64,000 bases of DNA from Terebella lapidaria. Taxonomy: Eukaryota; Annelida; Polychaeta; Terebellida; Terebellidae. How positions within the stretch are numbered: the first letter of the stretch is position 1; the number at the start of each line of letters is the position of its first letter. A program made the translations under genes and the position numbers. The notes beneath the pieces were generated by a model. The model did not search any database, was not told the DNA's origin, and saw nothing but the letters and a program-made list of their open reading frames with translations. Shown here piece after piece: positions 55,238 to 64,000 of this stretch. The stretch lies in assembly GCA_949152475.1 (NCBI GenBank), contig OX424563.1, positions 283,001 through 347,000 on the forward strand. Reading direction: 5' to 3'.

Positions 55238-58200
55238 CTGTAACCATGGCAACGTACAACATATATACAGCTATGTCCTAACTACACAGGGAATTCAGTC
55301 CACATAGTCTCGGAATCCAAACATGACAGCCTGCACATAATATACGCTTGAAAGCAAACAGATACAACCAGAATCAGGTAAGTCTCTATTTCTATTACTC
55401 ACATAAACTCCGCCAGCTCGTGTGTACTTGGTGGAGGCGACGTAGGACGCCTTGACCGCCAAGACAACAGCGTTCATCAAGTTCTTGGCCGAGTGAATCA
55501 GAGACGTGGCGCTGTCCAACTGTCGAAAACACAGAACATCATAACACACCATACTCAACACATTCACTGAACACAGACTACAGGCTGGCTACCACTCAAT
55601 GATTGACATAACCCTAAGGTTTACCCCTGATACGACGAGTTCGCCGCTGATATTCTGGACGTCCGCCTTGACTTTGCTGGTGATGTTCAACTGATGACAG
55701 TAGAGAGAAATCCGCTCCAGGTACGCCACCAAATCACTCTTGGAGGCCGAGTCTGGACACTGAAACACGACAACTCATCCATTGAATTTCTACATCTCAT
55801 CCCAACAGATAGTACAGTACACACAAGGAACTGCCTTACCTGTTCCACAATCTGTTTACAGAGTTTGTCAAGCTTTGAGCCAGCTTCTGATATCTTTTTG
55901 GCAGCATTGATCACATCCATTGTGTTTTTGAGTGGGCCGCGGCCTCTGAAATAACAAGTTGATACATAAGCATTAAGCATTGATCTGTTGACCACTGGGA
56001 GCACCGACAGGTTTGGGATTTGCTTGGGGGGTTACCGTGTGAAGTCTGTCATTTCCATCATGATCATGCACATCTGTTTGGCGAGGACGATGATGTCGTT
56101 ACCACTGTCGTCCCACTTAGCGAACTCCTTCTCCATGCGCGCCTTCTCGAGACGGAACTCCTGGACCTGCTGCTGGATTTTACGCTTCTCCTCCTCCGGG
56201 AGATATCGCATCTTGTCGCGGTCACTGCGCAGCTCGTAGGCCACGTCTTCCTGTGTGTCAGTCACGTGGCTCGCTGTGAGGGAGGATAGAGAAGGACATG
56301 TCACCTAGCGTTAATCAATATTCAGTGACAAGCTGTCTGAGACATTGACTCACTCGCTCTGCTGTCTTGGTACTCTGTATCCTCAGCATACTCCATGTCC
56401 GAGTCAGACTCAATCTCGTCTGGGCTCTGTAACCAACAGAACACAAGTCTACATCAAAGCTCTGTCCAGGCATTCAAATTTCCAGGATCACACTTGACTC
56501 ACACATTGTCGCGACTCACTCGTATCAGCAGCACAGCCTTGCGGATGTCCCTGACACCGTCGTACACGTGTTGGGAGGCGTCCACAAAACCGTTCTCGTC
56601 CACGTCTCGCTGGGCATTCAGACTCCCGACAGCATCCTCGACACGGCGAGCGAACCGTGGCACGACTGAAAACAAGATCATGCTTCACCTATATTGAACC
56701 ACACTACAAGGGCAGAATAGTCAAACAAGGTAACACATCAATTTAATGAACCACAATTCCGACGAAAACTCTCAAATGAAGCAAAACCCATTTGTAACTT
56801 ACCCTGGTCCCTGAGATAATACACCGCCTCCATCACGCGCTCTGTGTACAGCCCAGTCTCAAAGTTGTCCATCTCGGCACCCACGACACTACATACTCGA
56901 GCACAGCGCCCTCTGATTGCTCCAGCCGTCCGGTCCAACATGTCCGAGTCTTTCTCATGCAGAGCCAAGACACACTTGTTGACATCCTCATAAATGTGGC
57001 TCTCTGGAACACAAAACTTCACAATTGATGCTACAAAACATAAAACTCTGTACGATCTTAGAAAGAGAGAGAAAAACTCTACTTGACCTTAAACTCTCTC
57101 CACCTGACCTTGAACTCTATGGATCTGACCTTGAACTCTCTCGACCCGAACTTGAACCCTCTTTACCTGAACTCTATCTGACCTTGAACTCTCTTTACCT
57201 GACCTTGAAATCTCTTTACCTGACCTTGAACTCTCTCCACCTGACCTTGAACTCTCTCCACCTGACCTTGAACTCTCTCAACCCGACTTTGAACTTTCTC
57301 CACCTGACCTTGAACTCTCTTTACCTGACCTTGAACTCTCTCTATCTGACCTTGCACTCTCTCCACCTGACCTTGAACTCTCTCCACCTGACCTTGCACT
57401 CTCTCTACCTGACCTGAACTATCTATCTAACTTTGGACTCTCTCTACCTGACCTTGAACTCTCTCTACCTTATGTCTACTTGACTTAGTCTATAATTGAG
57501 CCTCATACAGACCTGAGACAGCTAGGAAGTCATCGATTGTGGTGATGTCGTCGACGGCCTCGGTCAGCAGACAGACTTGTTTCTCCCAGGCATCTTTGAA
57601 CACGTCCATGTTCTCGAGAGCGACCTTAGAGCGTGGCCGAGCAGCTAAGATCCTCGCTGCGTTGATTACCTGGAACAGGAGATAGACGTGTGATCTCAAC
57701 ATGCCAGGCTTGATACATCAATATGTGTGTGATGTGACACTACTGCTCTACAATCCATGACATAGAGATCCTGTGGTGACACCAGTTGTGACATACAGAC
57801 CTGCGGACACAGACTCTCAATCTGTGCGGCAGCCATTCTGACCATCTTGACACCCTCCTCGTTGTTGGACATGGAGCAGGCCAAGTTGGCAACCTCCACC
57901 AGCTTGTTGGCGTGTTCCTGGAAGACCTTGGCGTGTTCTTCGACGTTTCTCTCGTCGCCGGCACGTGCTGAGTTGATCAGGACGAGTAGCGGCATGTTGG
58001 TCTCCAGGAACGAGTCACTAACATGGTCCATGACGGCCTTCCGCAGCTGTCACCGCAAAACAATTCGACATATAAGAACCACCAACACATGGCACTGAAA
58101 CAAAACTACACTGTAACTAACAAACCAAGGCATGGACTACGCACCTGTTTACGCAGGTCTTTGGTCTTGCGGCTCATATGGTCAATGGCTCTGTCCAAGT

Positions 58201-61200
58201 TCTCAGAAGGCTCTGGTCGTCCAGTCTACAAACAGAAACTTTAAAAACTTAGCTTTGTTACATGGAGTCAATGTCCCAGGGCATGACAAATCTATACAAA
58301 ATTAATTTTGTCTCTCGATGTTTGGTTGTATCACAAGTTGTAATACAAAGTGGCTTGTGTTGGATGGCTGGGGATTTCATTTTGTTTACATTAAAATACA
58401 ATGTTGTTTTTGTTGGACAACTGATGACTTCCATCAATTCAGATAAAGACAAATTGTATATACAGTGTAAAGCTAACAACAGGGTGGAAACGTTCAATGT
58501 TAACAAGGTTACATGTATGGACAGGTATCAAACTGGGTTCAATGTTAAGTTTGCTATACTGCTCTAGCATGCAAAGATAACATCTCGGTTCCACAGTGAC
58601 TCTCAGTAAGTCTGAGGTAATGCATTGGCTTCTCTGGAAAGAAAGTGGTTGAATACTTAGATCTTCGGAAGATTAATGTCACTGGGGAATAACTCTGCTA
58701 GTAACATCACAAGTTCACAGTTAGTACAAGTATTGGACAGGGTTAGTTTTTCGGGGCGCTGTTCTGTATCGGATGTATGTTTGTTTCAAGTAATCACTTT
58801 TATGACTGCATGCGTGAAGGATTGGTTCACACAGCGGAATCTCCTTGGCTGTGACATGCATTGTTCCACACTAGTTGTTGAAGTGGTTCAAGCCATGCGT
58901 TGGGGTGAGCATGGTTACCATAGTTACCTTACTCCGGCCAAACAGACCACGCTTGGGTTTGTTACACTGTCAGTGATGACATCAAGATAATGTTACACTT
59001 GACAATCATGTCGTCATCAAAATTTGCAAAGCTAACTGTACTACTTTGGGGAATGTGTTCTCACATTGCTCATGTACTCGGAGAGCAGGTCCTGTAGCGC
59101 CTGTCTGACAGCGTTACACTCATGGATGATCTTCTCCCGCCGGTCGTCGCGGGTACACGAGGCGTCTGCCATCAGCGCCGCGCCGTGGATGATGCTCTCC
59201 AACCGCTCCTCAAGGGACGGTCGCGACCGCACCTCACTAAACGTCGCCGGGTCCATGATGATCTTTTGCTGCAAGGGACAACAGGTGATACAGCTTGCTG
59301 ATCATCTTCATATCCCGAATAATTCTCCTCAAACTTTGAAATTCAAGTCAACATTCATCTTCACAACTGCTACTGATCAACCTCATCATACACAAACAAG
59401 GTAGGGTATTGAATACATACGTCAAACTCATCCAGTGCGGCGGCCAGTTCCCCAGCTCCCTCGTAGGGGTGACTATCAGCGGCACCGGTGGCCTGCGCCA
59501 CGCCCGAGATGGCACTCACTGCATCACTAACAGTCTTCAACACGTAGTCTCTGTTGGCTCGGGCTGCTGCCAGCTCAGGGTGACGCACGTATGCCTGACG
59601 GATAGACAGACAGATTATACATCTACCAGGACATGGGGTCTGAGATCAAGGGCCTCAGAGAGTGGACAGGGGCATACCTTGGATGTGGTCAACAGCATCA
59701 TGCTGTTCTTCTTGAGAGTGGCGCGGGCCGCAGCCAGCTCGTCACGGTGACGCGAATCTTTCAGGTCCTGTAACACAAAATCACTTGTGATATATCCAAG
59801 GGAACGGCAAGTACTATCTAATTTATTCTATGACCATTAGTCAAAGTTTCTGCCTTGTTACCATGGTTTCTGACCTGTTGTCTCCACCCTGTTACCATAG
59901 TTACTGACCTGTTGTCTCCGCCCTGCCCGGTCCGTCAGCTCCACCACATTGCGGCCAAAGTTCCGGAAGCTGTCCATGAGTTCCTGCTGACTGGAAGCGT
60001 TCCTGATCCGGTCGAGATCATCCTCGACCTGACGATTAGAGGTAAACGCAGGAATAACGAATTGTTAGCTTGCCATGACTATGAGAACAGACCATGAGTT
60101 ATATGTGAGGACTCACAATACGCAGGGATTGTAGCAGTCTGTGCACGTCGACCATGTCAGCGATGATCAGTAGACGGGTAACGGCTGTCAGTAACGCCCG
60201 CGCTGCTCGCACCATAGCTCCACGCTTCATGGACGAGCACGGATCATCTGCAAACTCTGTGGAGGCCTGCTTCATCTGGGCGCCTGTAACACAAGACACA
60301 GTATGGATCACTCTGCTAGTGTACGAGCAAAAGCAGTTACTGGTGTCATGTTTTCAGAGGGTTGCCTAGTTACCTCAAGCAGAAAGGCTCACGTACATAC
60401 ATTTTCAAGTGATTGTGAACATGCTAAAGAACTTGGAATATGTTTTGGCGATTTTGCATTGCAAACAATTCGATTTTCTGAGAGAAACATATACAAGGTT
60501 GACAAGAACATCTGGATCTCGCCCAGATCTCACATGACTTTCACATCTGGATCTAGCCATGACTTCGACATCTGGATCTAGCCCCGACTTTGATACCTGG
60601 TTCGAGCCCGGGTCTTACCTGACTTTTTAACATCGTCAACAGCTGCCAGCATCTCATTGCGTATCTCCGGGTTCTCGTTAGCGATCTCCTCGCCCTGTTG
60701 TATAAAGTGTTCCGTGGCCTTCTGAACTGCCGCACTCAGAACATGCGCCTTCTTTGATCGCCCTTTTTTCTTCTTTGAGGGACCTTTCTGGCTGACAAGT
60801 GTCGTAACCTGACAAATACAGACACAGAACTGTTTATACGAGGTTCTTTGGGCATCATGTTATATCATTAGGTACTTATAATAATTTTATATCAAGATTC
60901 TCGCAACACATACGTTTTGATGTATACATCCCAACTTCATCTTTCAATATCTATCATGACTGAGACAGACTTTGTCAGACACAAAAATTCCACAAATACA
61001 ATGATTTGTTCACATGGACACAGAGCACAGTTCTTCTACACAACATAAATTTCTCAGCTAGTCATGGCTAGTTATTCAACAGAGGAATGTTCATCACCGA
61101 TCCAATTACCGCTGATTCTGTTTTCTGTTACAGCCGCCTCACTACACTACTTGGTATTAAATAAACAATAGCAGTCAGATTCCTGGAACTCACATCCCGT

Positions 61201-61559
61201 GATAACTGACTCGATCAAACCTGTTCTAGTACAAACACAAGACTGAGAGCAGTTCCAAGTGCTAGCTCGTCTGCCTGAGAAATCCACTGAAAGAACAGTG
61301 CATGTGGCGAAGCTTATTGAACTGGATAAGTTTGTACTCAGCTTTCATCAGGTGGCAGGTTCAATGGGGTACAGGTGGTGATGGGATTAAAGTGTCAGTT
61401 ACCTTGGATACCAGAGTGACATGTGTCTGTTACCATAGTTACCTGAGTGACAAGTGGTTCCAGGGTTTTCTCCACAGATTTTGTCCGTATTTCCAGGTTT
61501 TTAGGGTCCCATTTGATCTGGAGCGACGCCATTGGCGATGGACTGCCAATGTGGCTCAT
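55076..61559 (-). CDS. CTNNA: Alpha-catenin, complete coding region (18 exons, 907 residues)
   Basis: Links the cadherin-beta-catenin complex to F-actin at adherens junctions. Coding exons, 5' to 3': 61443-61559, 60619-60808, 60117-60283, 59909-60028, 59678-59767, 59421-59594, 59065-59268, 58145-58225, 57801-58046, 57513-57669, 56803-57003, 56520-56665, 56354-56426, 56036-56273, 55840-55945, 55625-55759, 55403-55519, 55076-55237. Every junction is GT-AG and phases agree, for 2724 nt including stop; human alphaE-catenin has 906 residues. The N domain (about 1-260) starts IKWDPKNLEIRT, the M domain (about 275-635) contains the vinculin-binding region, and the actin-binding VH3 domain (about 660-865) carries KWDDSGNDIIVLAKQMC. 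The C-terminus has WKMRAPEKKPL. The start at 61559 is the first ATG after a TTCTGCAG acceptor, so at least one 5' UTR exon lies upstream. The acidic Ser-rich linker EIESDSDMEYAEDTEY is typical of the family. Vinculin is excluded by overall match. Confidence 0.98.
55403..55519 (-). CDS. CTNNA: Alpha-catenin coding exon 17 (residues 816-854)
   Basis: Contains SAKNLMNAVVLAVKASYVAS; donor TAT|GTGAGT. Confidence 0.96.
55625..55759 (-). CDS. CTNNA: Alpha-catenin coding exon 16 (residues 771-815)
   Basis: Contains YCHQLNITSKVKADVQNISG; the CPDSA start matches human directly. Confidence 0.96.
55840..55945 (-). CDS. CTNNA: Alpha-catenin coding exon 15 (residues 735-770)
   Basis: Contains GRGPLKNTMDVINAAKKISE of the actin-binding domain. 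Confidence 0.96.
56036..56273 (-). CDS. CTNNA: Alpha-catenin coding exon 14 (residues 656-735)
   Basis: Contains KWDDSGNDIIVLAKQMCMIM and MEMTDFTR, the best conserved part of the actin-binding domain. Confidence 0.97.
56354..56426 (-). CDS. CTNNA: Alpha-catenin coding exon 13 (residues 632-656)
   Basis: Encodes the acidic linker SPDEIESDSDMEYAED and following residues, with possible kinase sites; ends in phase 1. Confidence 0.92.
56520..56665 (-). CDS. CTNNA: Alpha-catenin coding exon 12 (residues 583-631)
   Basis: Contains VPRFARRVEDAV and VYDGVRDIRKAVLLIR, ending the M domain. Confidence 0.96.
56803..57003 (-). CDS. CTNNA: Alpha-catenin coding exon 11 (residues 516-583)
   Basis: Contains YEDVNKCVLALHEKD and LDRTAGAIRGRCARV; the upstream intron holds a 21-bp minisatellite. 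Confidence 0.96.
57060..57480. repeat. About 21-bp minisatellite in the alpha-catenin intron before exon 10
   Basis: The unit CTCTCTCCACCTGACCTTGA (plus A) repeats about 18-20 times with TTTACC and TATCTG variants. Most units hold TGACCTTGAA, inverse TTCAAGGTCA. It ends about 33 bases before exon 10 on the plus-strand side. Confidence 0.92.
57513..57669 (-). CDS. CTNNA: Alpha-catenin coding exon 10 (residues 464-516)
   Basis: Contains VINAARILAARPRSKVALEN and AVDDITTIDDFLAVS; ends in phase 1. Confidence 0.96.
57801..58046 (-). CDS. CTNNA: Alpha-catenin coding exon 9 (residues 382-463)
   Basis: Contains VMDHVSDSFLETNMPLLVLI and EHANKLVEVANLACSMSNNE of the M domain. Confidence 0.97.
58145..58225 (-). 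CDS. CTNNA: Alpha-catenin coding exon 8 (residues 355-381)
   Basis: Twenty-seven codons, containing LDRAIDHMSRKTKDLRKQ. Confidence 0.95.
59065..59268 (-). CDS. CTNNA: Alpha-catenin coding exon 7 (residues 287-354)
   Basis: Contains RPSLEERLESIIHGAALMAD and CNAVRQALQDLLSEYM, overlapping the vinculin-binding segment of the M domain. Confidence 0.97.
59421..59594 (-). CDS. CTNNA: Alpha-catenin coding exon 6 (residues 229-286)
   Basis: Contains HPELAAARANRDYV and GELAAALDEFD, closing the N-terminal region. Confidence 0.95.
59678..59767 (-). CDS. CTNNA: Alpha-catenin coding exon 5 (residues 199-228)
   Basis: Encodes DLKDSRHRDELAAARATLKK and the following SMMLLTTSK. Confidence 0.94.
59862..59930 (-). 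repeat. 34-bp tandem duplication of an alpha-catenin exon end and donor
   Basis: GGAGACAACAG|GTCAG at the exon 4 donor is copied 34 bp further into the intron, including TTACCATGG-type flanks. The copy is a potential decoy splice site. Confidence 0.85.
59909..60028 (-). CDS. CTNNA: Alpha-catenin coding exon 4 (residues 159-198)
   Basis: Encodes VEDDLDRIRNAS to GRRQQ. Its last bases and donor are duplicated 34 bp downstream in the intron. Confidence 0.94.
60117..60283 (-). CDS. CTNNA: Alpha-catenin coding exon 3 (residues 103-158)
   Basis: Contains FADDPCSSMKRGAMVRAARA, part of the dimer and beta-catenin binding bundle. Confidence 0.96.
60619..60808 (-). CDS. CTNNA: Alpha-catenin coding exon 2 (residues 40-103)
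   Basis: Contains VTTLVSQKGPSKKKKGRSKK and AHVLSAAVQKATEHF; ends in phase 1. Confidence 0.95.
61443..61559 (-). CDS. CTNNA: Alpha-catenin coding exon 1 (residues 1-39)
   Basis: Starts MSHIGSPSP and contains IKWDPKNLEIRT and LEPLVTQ; donor CAG|GTAACT. An internal ATG nine codons in (61532) is an alternative start. Confidence 0.93.
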
Positions 61560-62076
61560 GATTACTGCAGAAAACTGAAACAAAAAATACATCATAATTT
61601 ATGGTTTCATAAAAAGTCAATCTGAGAGCATTTGAACAGATTATACTATAGAAAAGTTTATGTGGACTGAAATTTTAATATGGAAATATCTACATTGCAA
61701 CACTGGGGTTGGAGTCACATACTCAAGATCATGACTGAGTTGTCATGATACAGTTTAGTTCAAAAACAGTAAAAAAAACAGCCAAATGCACGACACGACA
61801 ATAGACCTGGAGCAAATCATTATCACGACACACATGACTTCATTTCATTCCTGTAATGACCTTGAAGATACATGTAAGGTCAAAGATCAAGTTCAAGGTC
61901 ACAAGAATATTCAGCATATATCATTTCTTATATCATGTATATGTGCACAATTGATTCCTAAGCTGTAAAGTCTATATAGGCCCATTTTCATCATATCCCT
62001 AAATGTCTCAAATTTATTTTGACTTTTAAGTGAAACAGATACGCCTGCCAAAATGGCATCAGATATCATGATAAGA
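61560..62076 (-). other. Alpha-catenin upstream intron or 5' flank with an AGGTCA-repeat copy
   Basis: A TTTCAG/TTCTGCAG acceptor next to the ATG indicates a 5' UTR intron beginning here. One AGGTCA-rich unit lies at 61856-61975, with AAGGTCAAAGATCAAGTTC and ATATTCAGCATATATCATTT. Confidence 0.6.
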
Positions 62077-62516
62077 CCTAGCACATAACGGGGCCTACTG
62101 GGCAGGCAGTGTAGGTGTAACCTAGCACATAACGGGGCCTACTGGGCAGGCAGTGTAGGTGTAACCTAGCACATAACGGGGCCTACTGGGCAGGCAGTGT
62201 AGGTGTAACCTAGCACATAACGGGGCCTACTGGGCAGGCAGTGTAGGTGTAACCTAGCACATAACGGGGCCTACTGGGCAGGCAGTGTAGGTGTAACCTA
62301 GCACATAACGGGGCCTACTGGGCAGGCAGTGTAGGTGTAACCTAGCACATAACGGGGCCTACTGGGCAGGCAGTGTAGGTGTAACCTAGCACATAACGGG
62401 GCCTACTGGGCAGGCAGTGTAGGTGTAACCTAGCACATAACGGGGCCTACTGGGCAGGCAGTGTAGGTGTAACCTAGCACATAACGGGGCCTACTGGGCA
62501 GGCAGTGTAGGTGTAA
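62077..62516. repeat. 44-bp tandem repeat, ten identical units
   Basis: Exactly 440 bp made of ten units beginning CCTAGCACATAACGGGGCCT and ending GGCAGTGTAGGTGTAA. I see no difference between units, which points to very recent expansion or homogenisation. It lies 0.5-1 kb upstream of the alpha-catenin ATG. A related single segment (CCTAACACATGCCATTACTG) occurs near 31288. Confidence 0.97.
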
Positions 62517-63279
62517 AGAGTTGTCACATGTGAAAACAAGCAGATTGATGTAAAGGTATAAAGATTCAGAAGGTGTAAATTTGAAAAGAATCAGTACAAT
62601 CTAGACAAGAAATGTGCCTGGTTTTCGTTTGAGTCCAAATTGATAGTCAGAGGAAAGCATATTACAACGGTTCAAGGGTTATTTCATCCTCAGTGTCAGG
62701 ATAAGCTGTCGAGACTATATTTGCTGAGCTCGCTGTGGAAGTGTGCACTGCCCCCACTCACCCTCCCCCCCCCCCCCCCTTGTCCCCCAGTTGGTTGGAT
62801 CTGCCCCTGGTGATCCTTATTCCTTGGAAAACATCAACATGATACAGTTTAGTTCGTAGGTGATGCCTGAACAATTATTCAATAAAAGAAGTTGATATTT
62901 ATCCTTTATTCCAGCATGTAAACTAGCAGTGCACCTTCAAGTTGACATGATCTGACAGATTTGACAACTCAAGGTATTTTGCAACAAATGCACAGCAGTT
63001 TCATTTTTTATCTAGGAAACGATAGCAAATAGAGCGCGGACAAGTCGAAAATTTGCGAACCGACCCGCCTCGGGTAACACGTCCAAATATATATCAACAT
63101 TTGCACGGGACTCACTGGAGCAATATGGAACACAAATGCCATCGATCTTTGACACATATTATTTGTTACGTCTGTATTCATTTTCAAGTTTCAGGGAGAC
63201 CTCATGAAACTAGTTCGATTTTTTCTGATGATTTTCTTGTCATTTTTGTGATTTTACCAGTGTTCATCGCAAATATTCA
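62517..63279. other. Upstream of alpha-catenin, no gene seen
   Basis: Contains a C-run at about 62766-62780 and otherwise unremarkable AT-rich sequence. A 5' UTR exon of alpha-catenin could lie here or beyond the window but I cannot identify it. Confidence 0.45.
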
Positions 63280-63560
63280 AGACAAGAACTATACTCTGAT
63301 TTTTCTAACTCATTTACACTGTTTTTTGCTGATATTTTTGCGATGCTAAATGGTATAATTCTATAACTTGGCATACTTCACATGGGAGTCTAACGGCAAT
63401 TTAGTACCGAATTTCAGACTTCTATCGCGACAATTAAAAAGTTGGCAATCTACCCCAATGTTAAATTTAGCCCAGTCATTAAATTTCTGGATCCGCACAC
63501 AATTTGTGCATTTGCACGTTTTTTTGTAAGTGAAATCTTTTGAATTCAATATGTTTGTGT
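63280..63560. mobile_element. Partial copy of the foldback family at 41690-42080
   Basis: Shares TTTTTGCGATGCTAAATGG, AATTTCAGACTTCTATCGCG and CCGCACACAATTTGTGCATT, in part inverted, with the element at 41690. Confidence 0.55.
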
Positions 63561-63600
63561 AGAATACATCCCGGTGTGTCTTTCAGTCCAAAATTACAAC

Positions 63601-64000
63601 TAGACGCTTCCGGTCGCCTACGACCGCTTGGGTGTATCCCCCGTAGCCCTATCATCTCTGTTGCCCCAAATATATCACTGTCAAGTGTGAAAAACTAGAG
63701 CAAGGGCTAAAAAAGATTACCAGAGAAATGTTAAATCTCAAGTCACAACTGTTTTCTTTTCCCCACCAAAATTGCTGCACTGATTTTCCGAGGTTATTGA
63801 AGGTCGAATTCAAAATCACCACTGAAATCTCTTTATATGAATTTCCATTCGACATGTTTGATAAAATAACGAAAATACAGATAGATCAATCTTTTCACCT
63901 ATTTATATTTCAACTCAGAATATTTTACAAACTTGGTTCCAAGTTGAAATTCAAAGTAAAATTTGACCAAAAAAGCATTTCAAGATGACGAAATGGGAGC
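63601..64000. mobile_element. Reverse copy of the intron 3 repeat element, cut by the window end
   Basis: GACGCTTCCGGTCGCCTACG, then GGGTGTATCCCCCGTAGCCC, is the reverse of the right end of the element at 45727-47215. It continues to AACTTGGTTCCAAGTTGAAA near the end of the window. Confidence 0.75.

Noticed and set aside
62077..62516. Direct repeats resembling a CRISPR array
   Set aside because: The 44-bp units are contiguous and identical with no unique spacers, and the genome is eukaryotic.

Overview
This is a eukaryotic, intron-containing nuclear sequence from an animal, most likely a marine invertebrate. I favour a mollusc or another lophotrochozoan: there is an NPF-type neuropeptide receptor, an alpha-1 adrenergic receptor, a MADF-BESS protein, and dense AGGTCA-rich and TIR-bounded repeats of a style I associate with mollusc genomes. 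The species cannot be fixed from the sequence, and an invertebrate deuterostome is not excluded.

Six protein-coding genes can be supported. Five are on the minus strand: an alpha-1 adrenergic receptor (2 coding exons, 4905-8921), an NPF/NPY-type receptor (one coding exon, 21820-23058), a divergent orphan rhodopsin-class receptor (one coding exon, 27486-28949), a MADF-BESS regulator (3 exons, 34337-38826) and a complete alpha-catenin (18 coding exons, 907 residues, 55076-61559). One is on the plus strand at 44587-47644: a small secreted protein of 222 residues. Its signal peptide, intron phases (1-0-0), tiny first coding exon, paired cysteines and AU-rich 3' region all resemble LIF/IL-6-type helical cytokine genes. 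It is the most interesting candidate here; its family assignment is an inference.

Between the genes the window is mostly repeats. Tandem arrays lie at 728-1058 (about 13 bp), 7205-7645 (21 bp, in the adrenergic receptor intron), 9642-10238 (46 bp, a TGACGTCA in most units), 11881-13415 (about 25 bp, rich in CACGTG), 25756-26108, 35700-37390 (about 148 bp), 50221-51045 (69 bp), 51225-53895 (20 bp, over 130 copies), 57060-57480 (about 21 bp) and 62077-62516 (10 identical 44-bp units). Dispersed elements include a hAT-like element with an 8-bp target duplication (40249-41002), two copies of a 254-bp MITE, a family ending in TAGGTTACCGGAC, several foldback elements and a tRNA-derived SINE.

The genes do not form an operon or obvious pathway. 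Three are membrane receptors for amine or peptide signals, one is a secreted signal candidate, one is a DNA-binding regulator and one links cadherin junctions to actin. Notable local relationships are a CRE-bearing minisatellite 0.7 kb upstream of the adrenergic receptor start codon, a minisatellite ending about ten bases from that gene's splice donor, and duplicated upstream ORFs that copy the orphan receptor's N-terminus.
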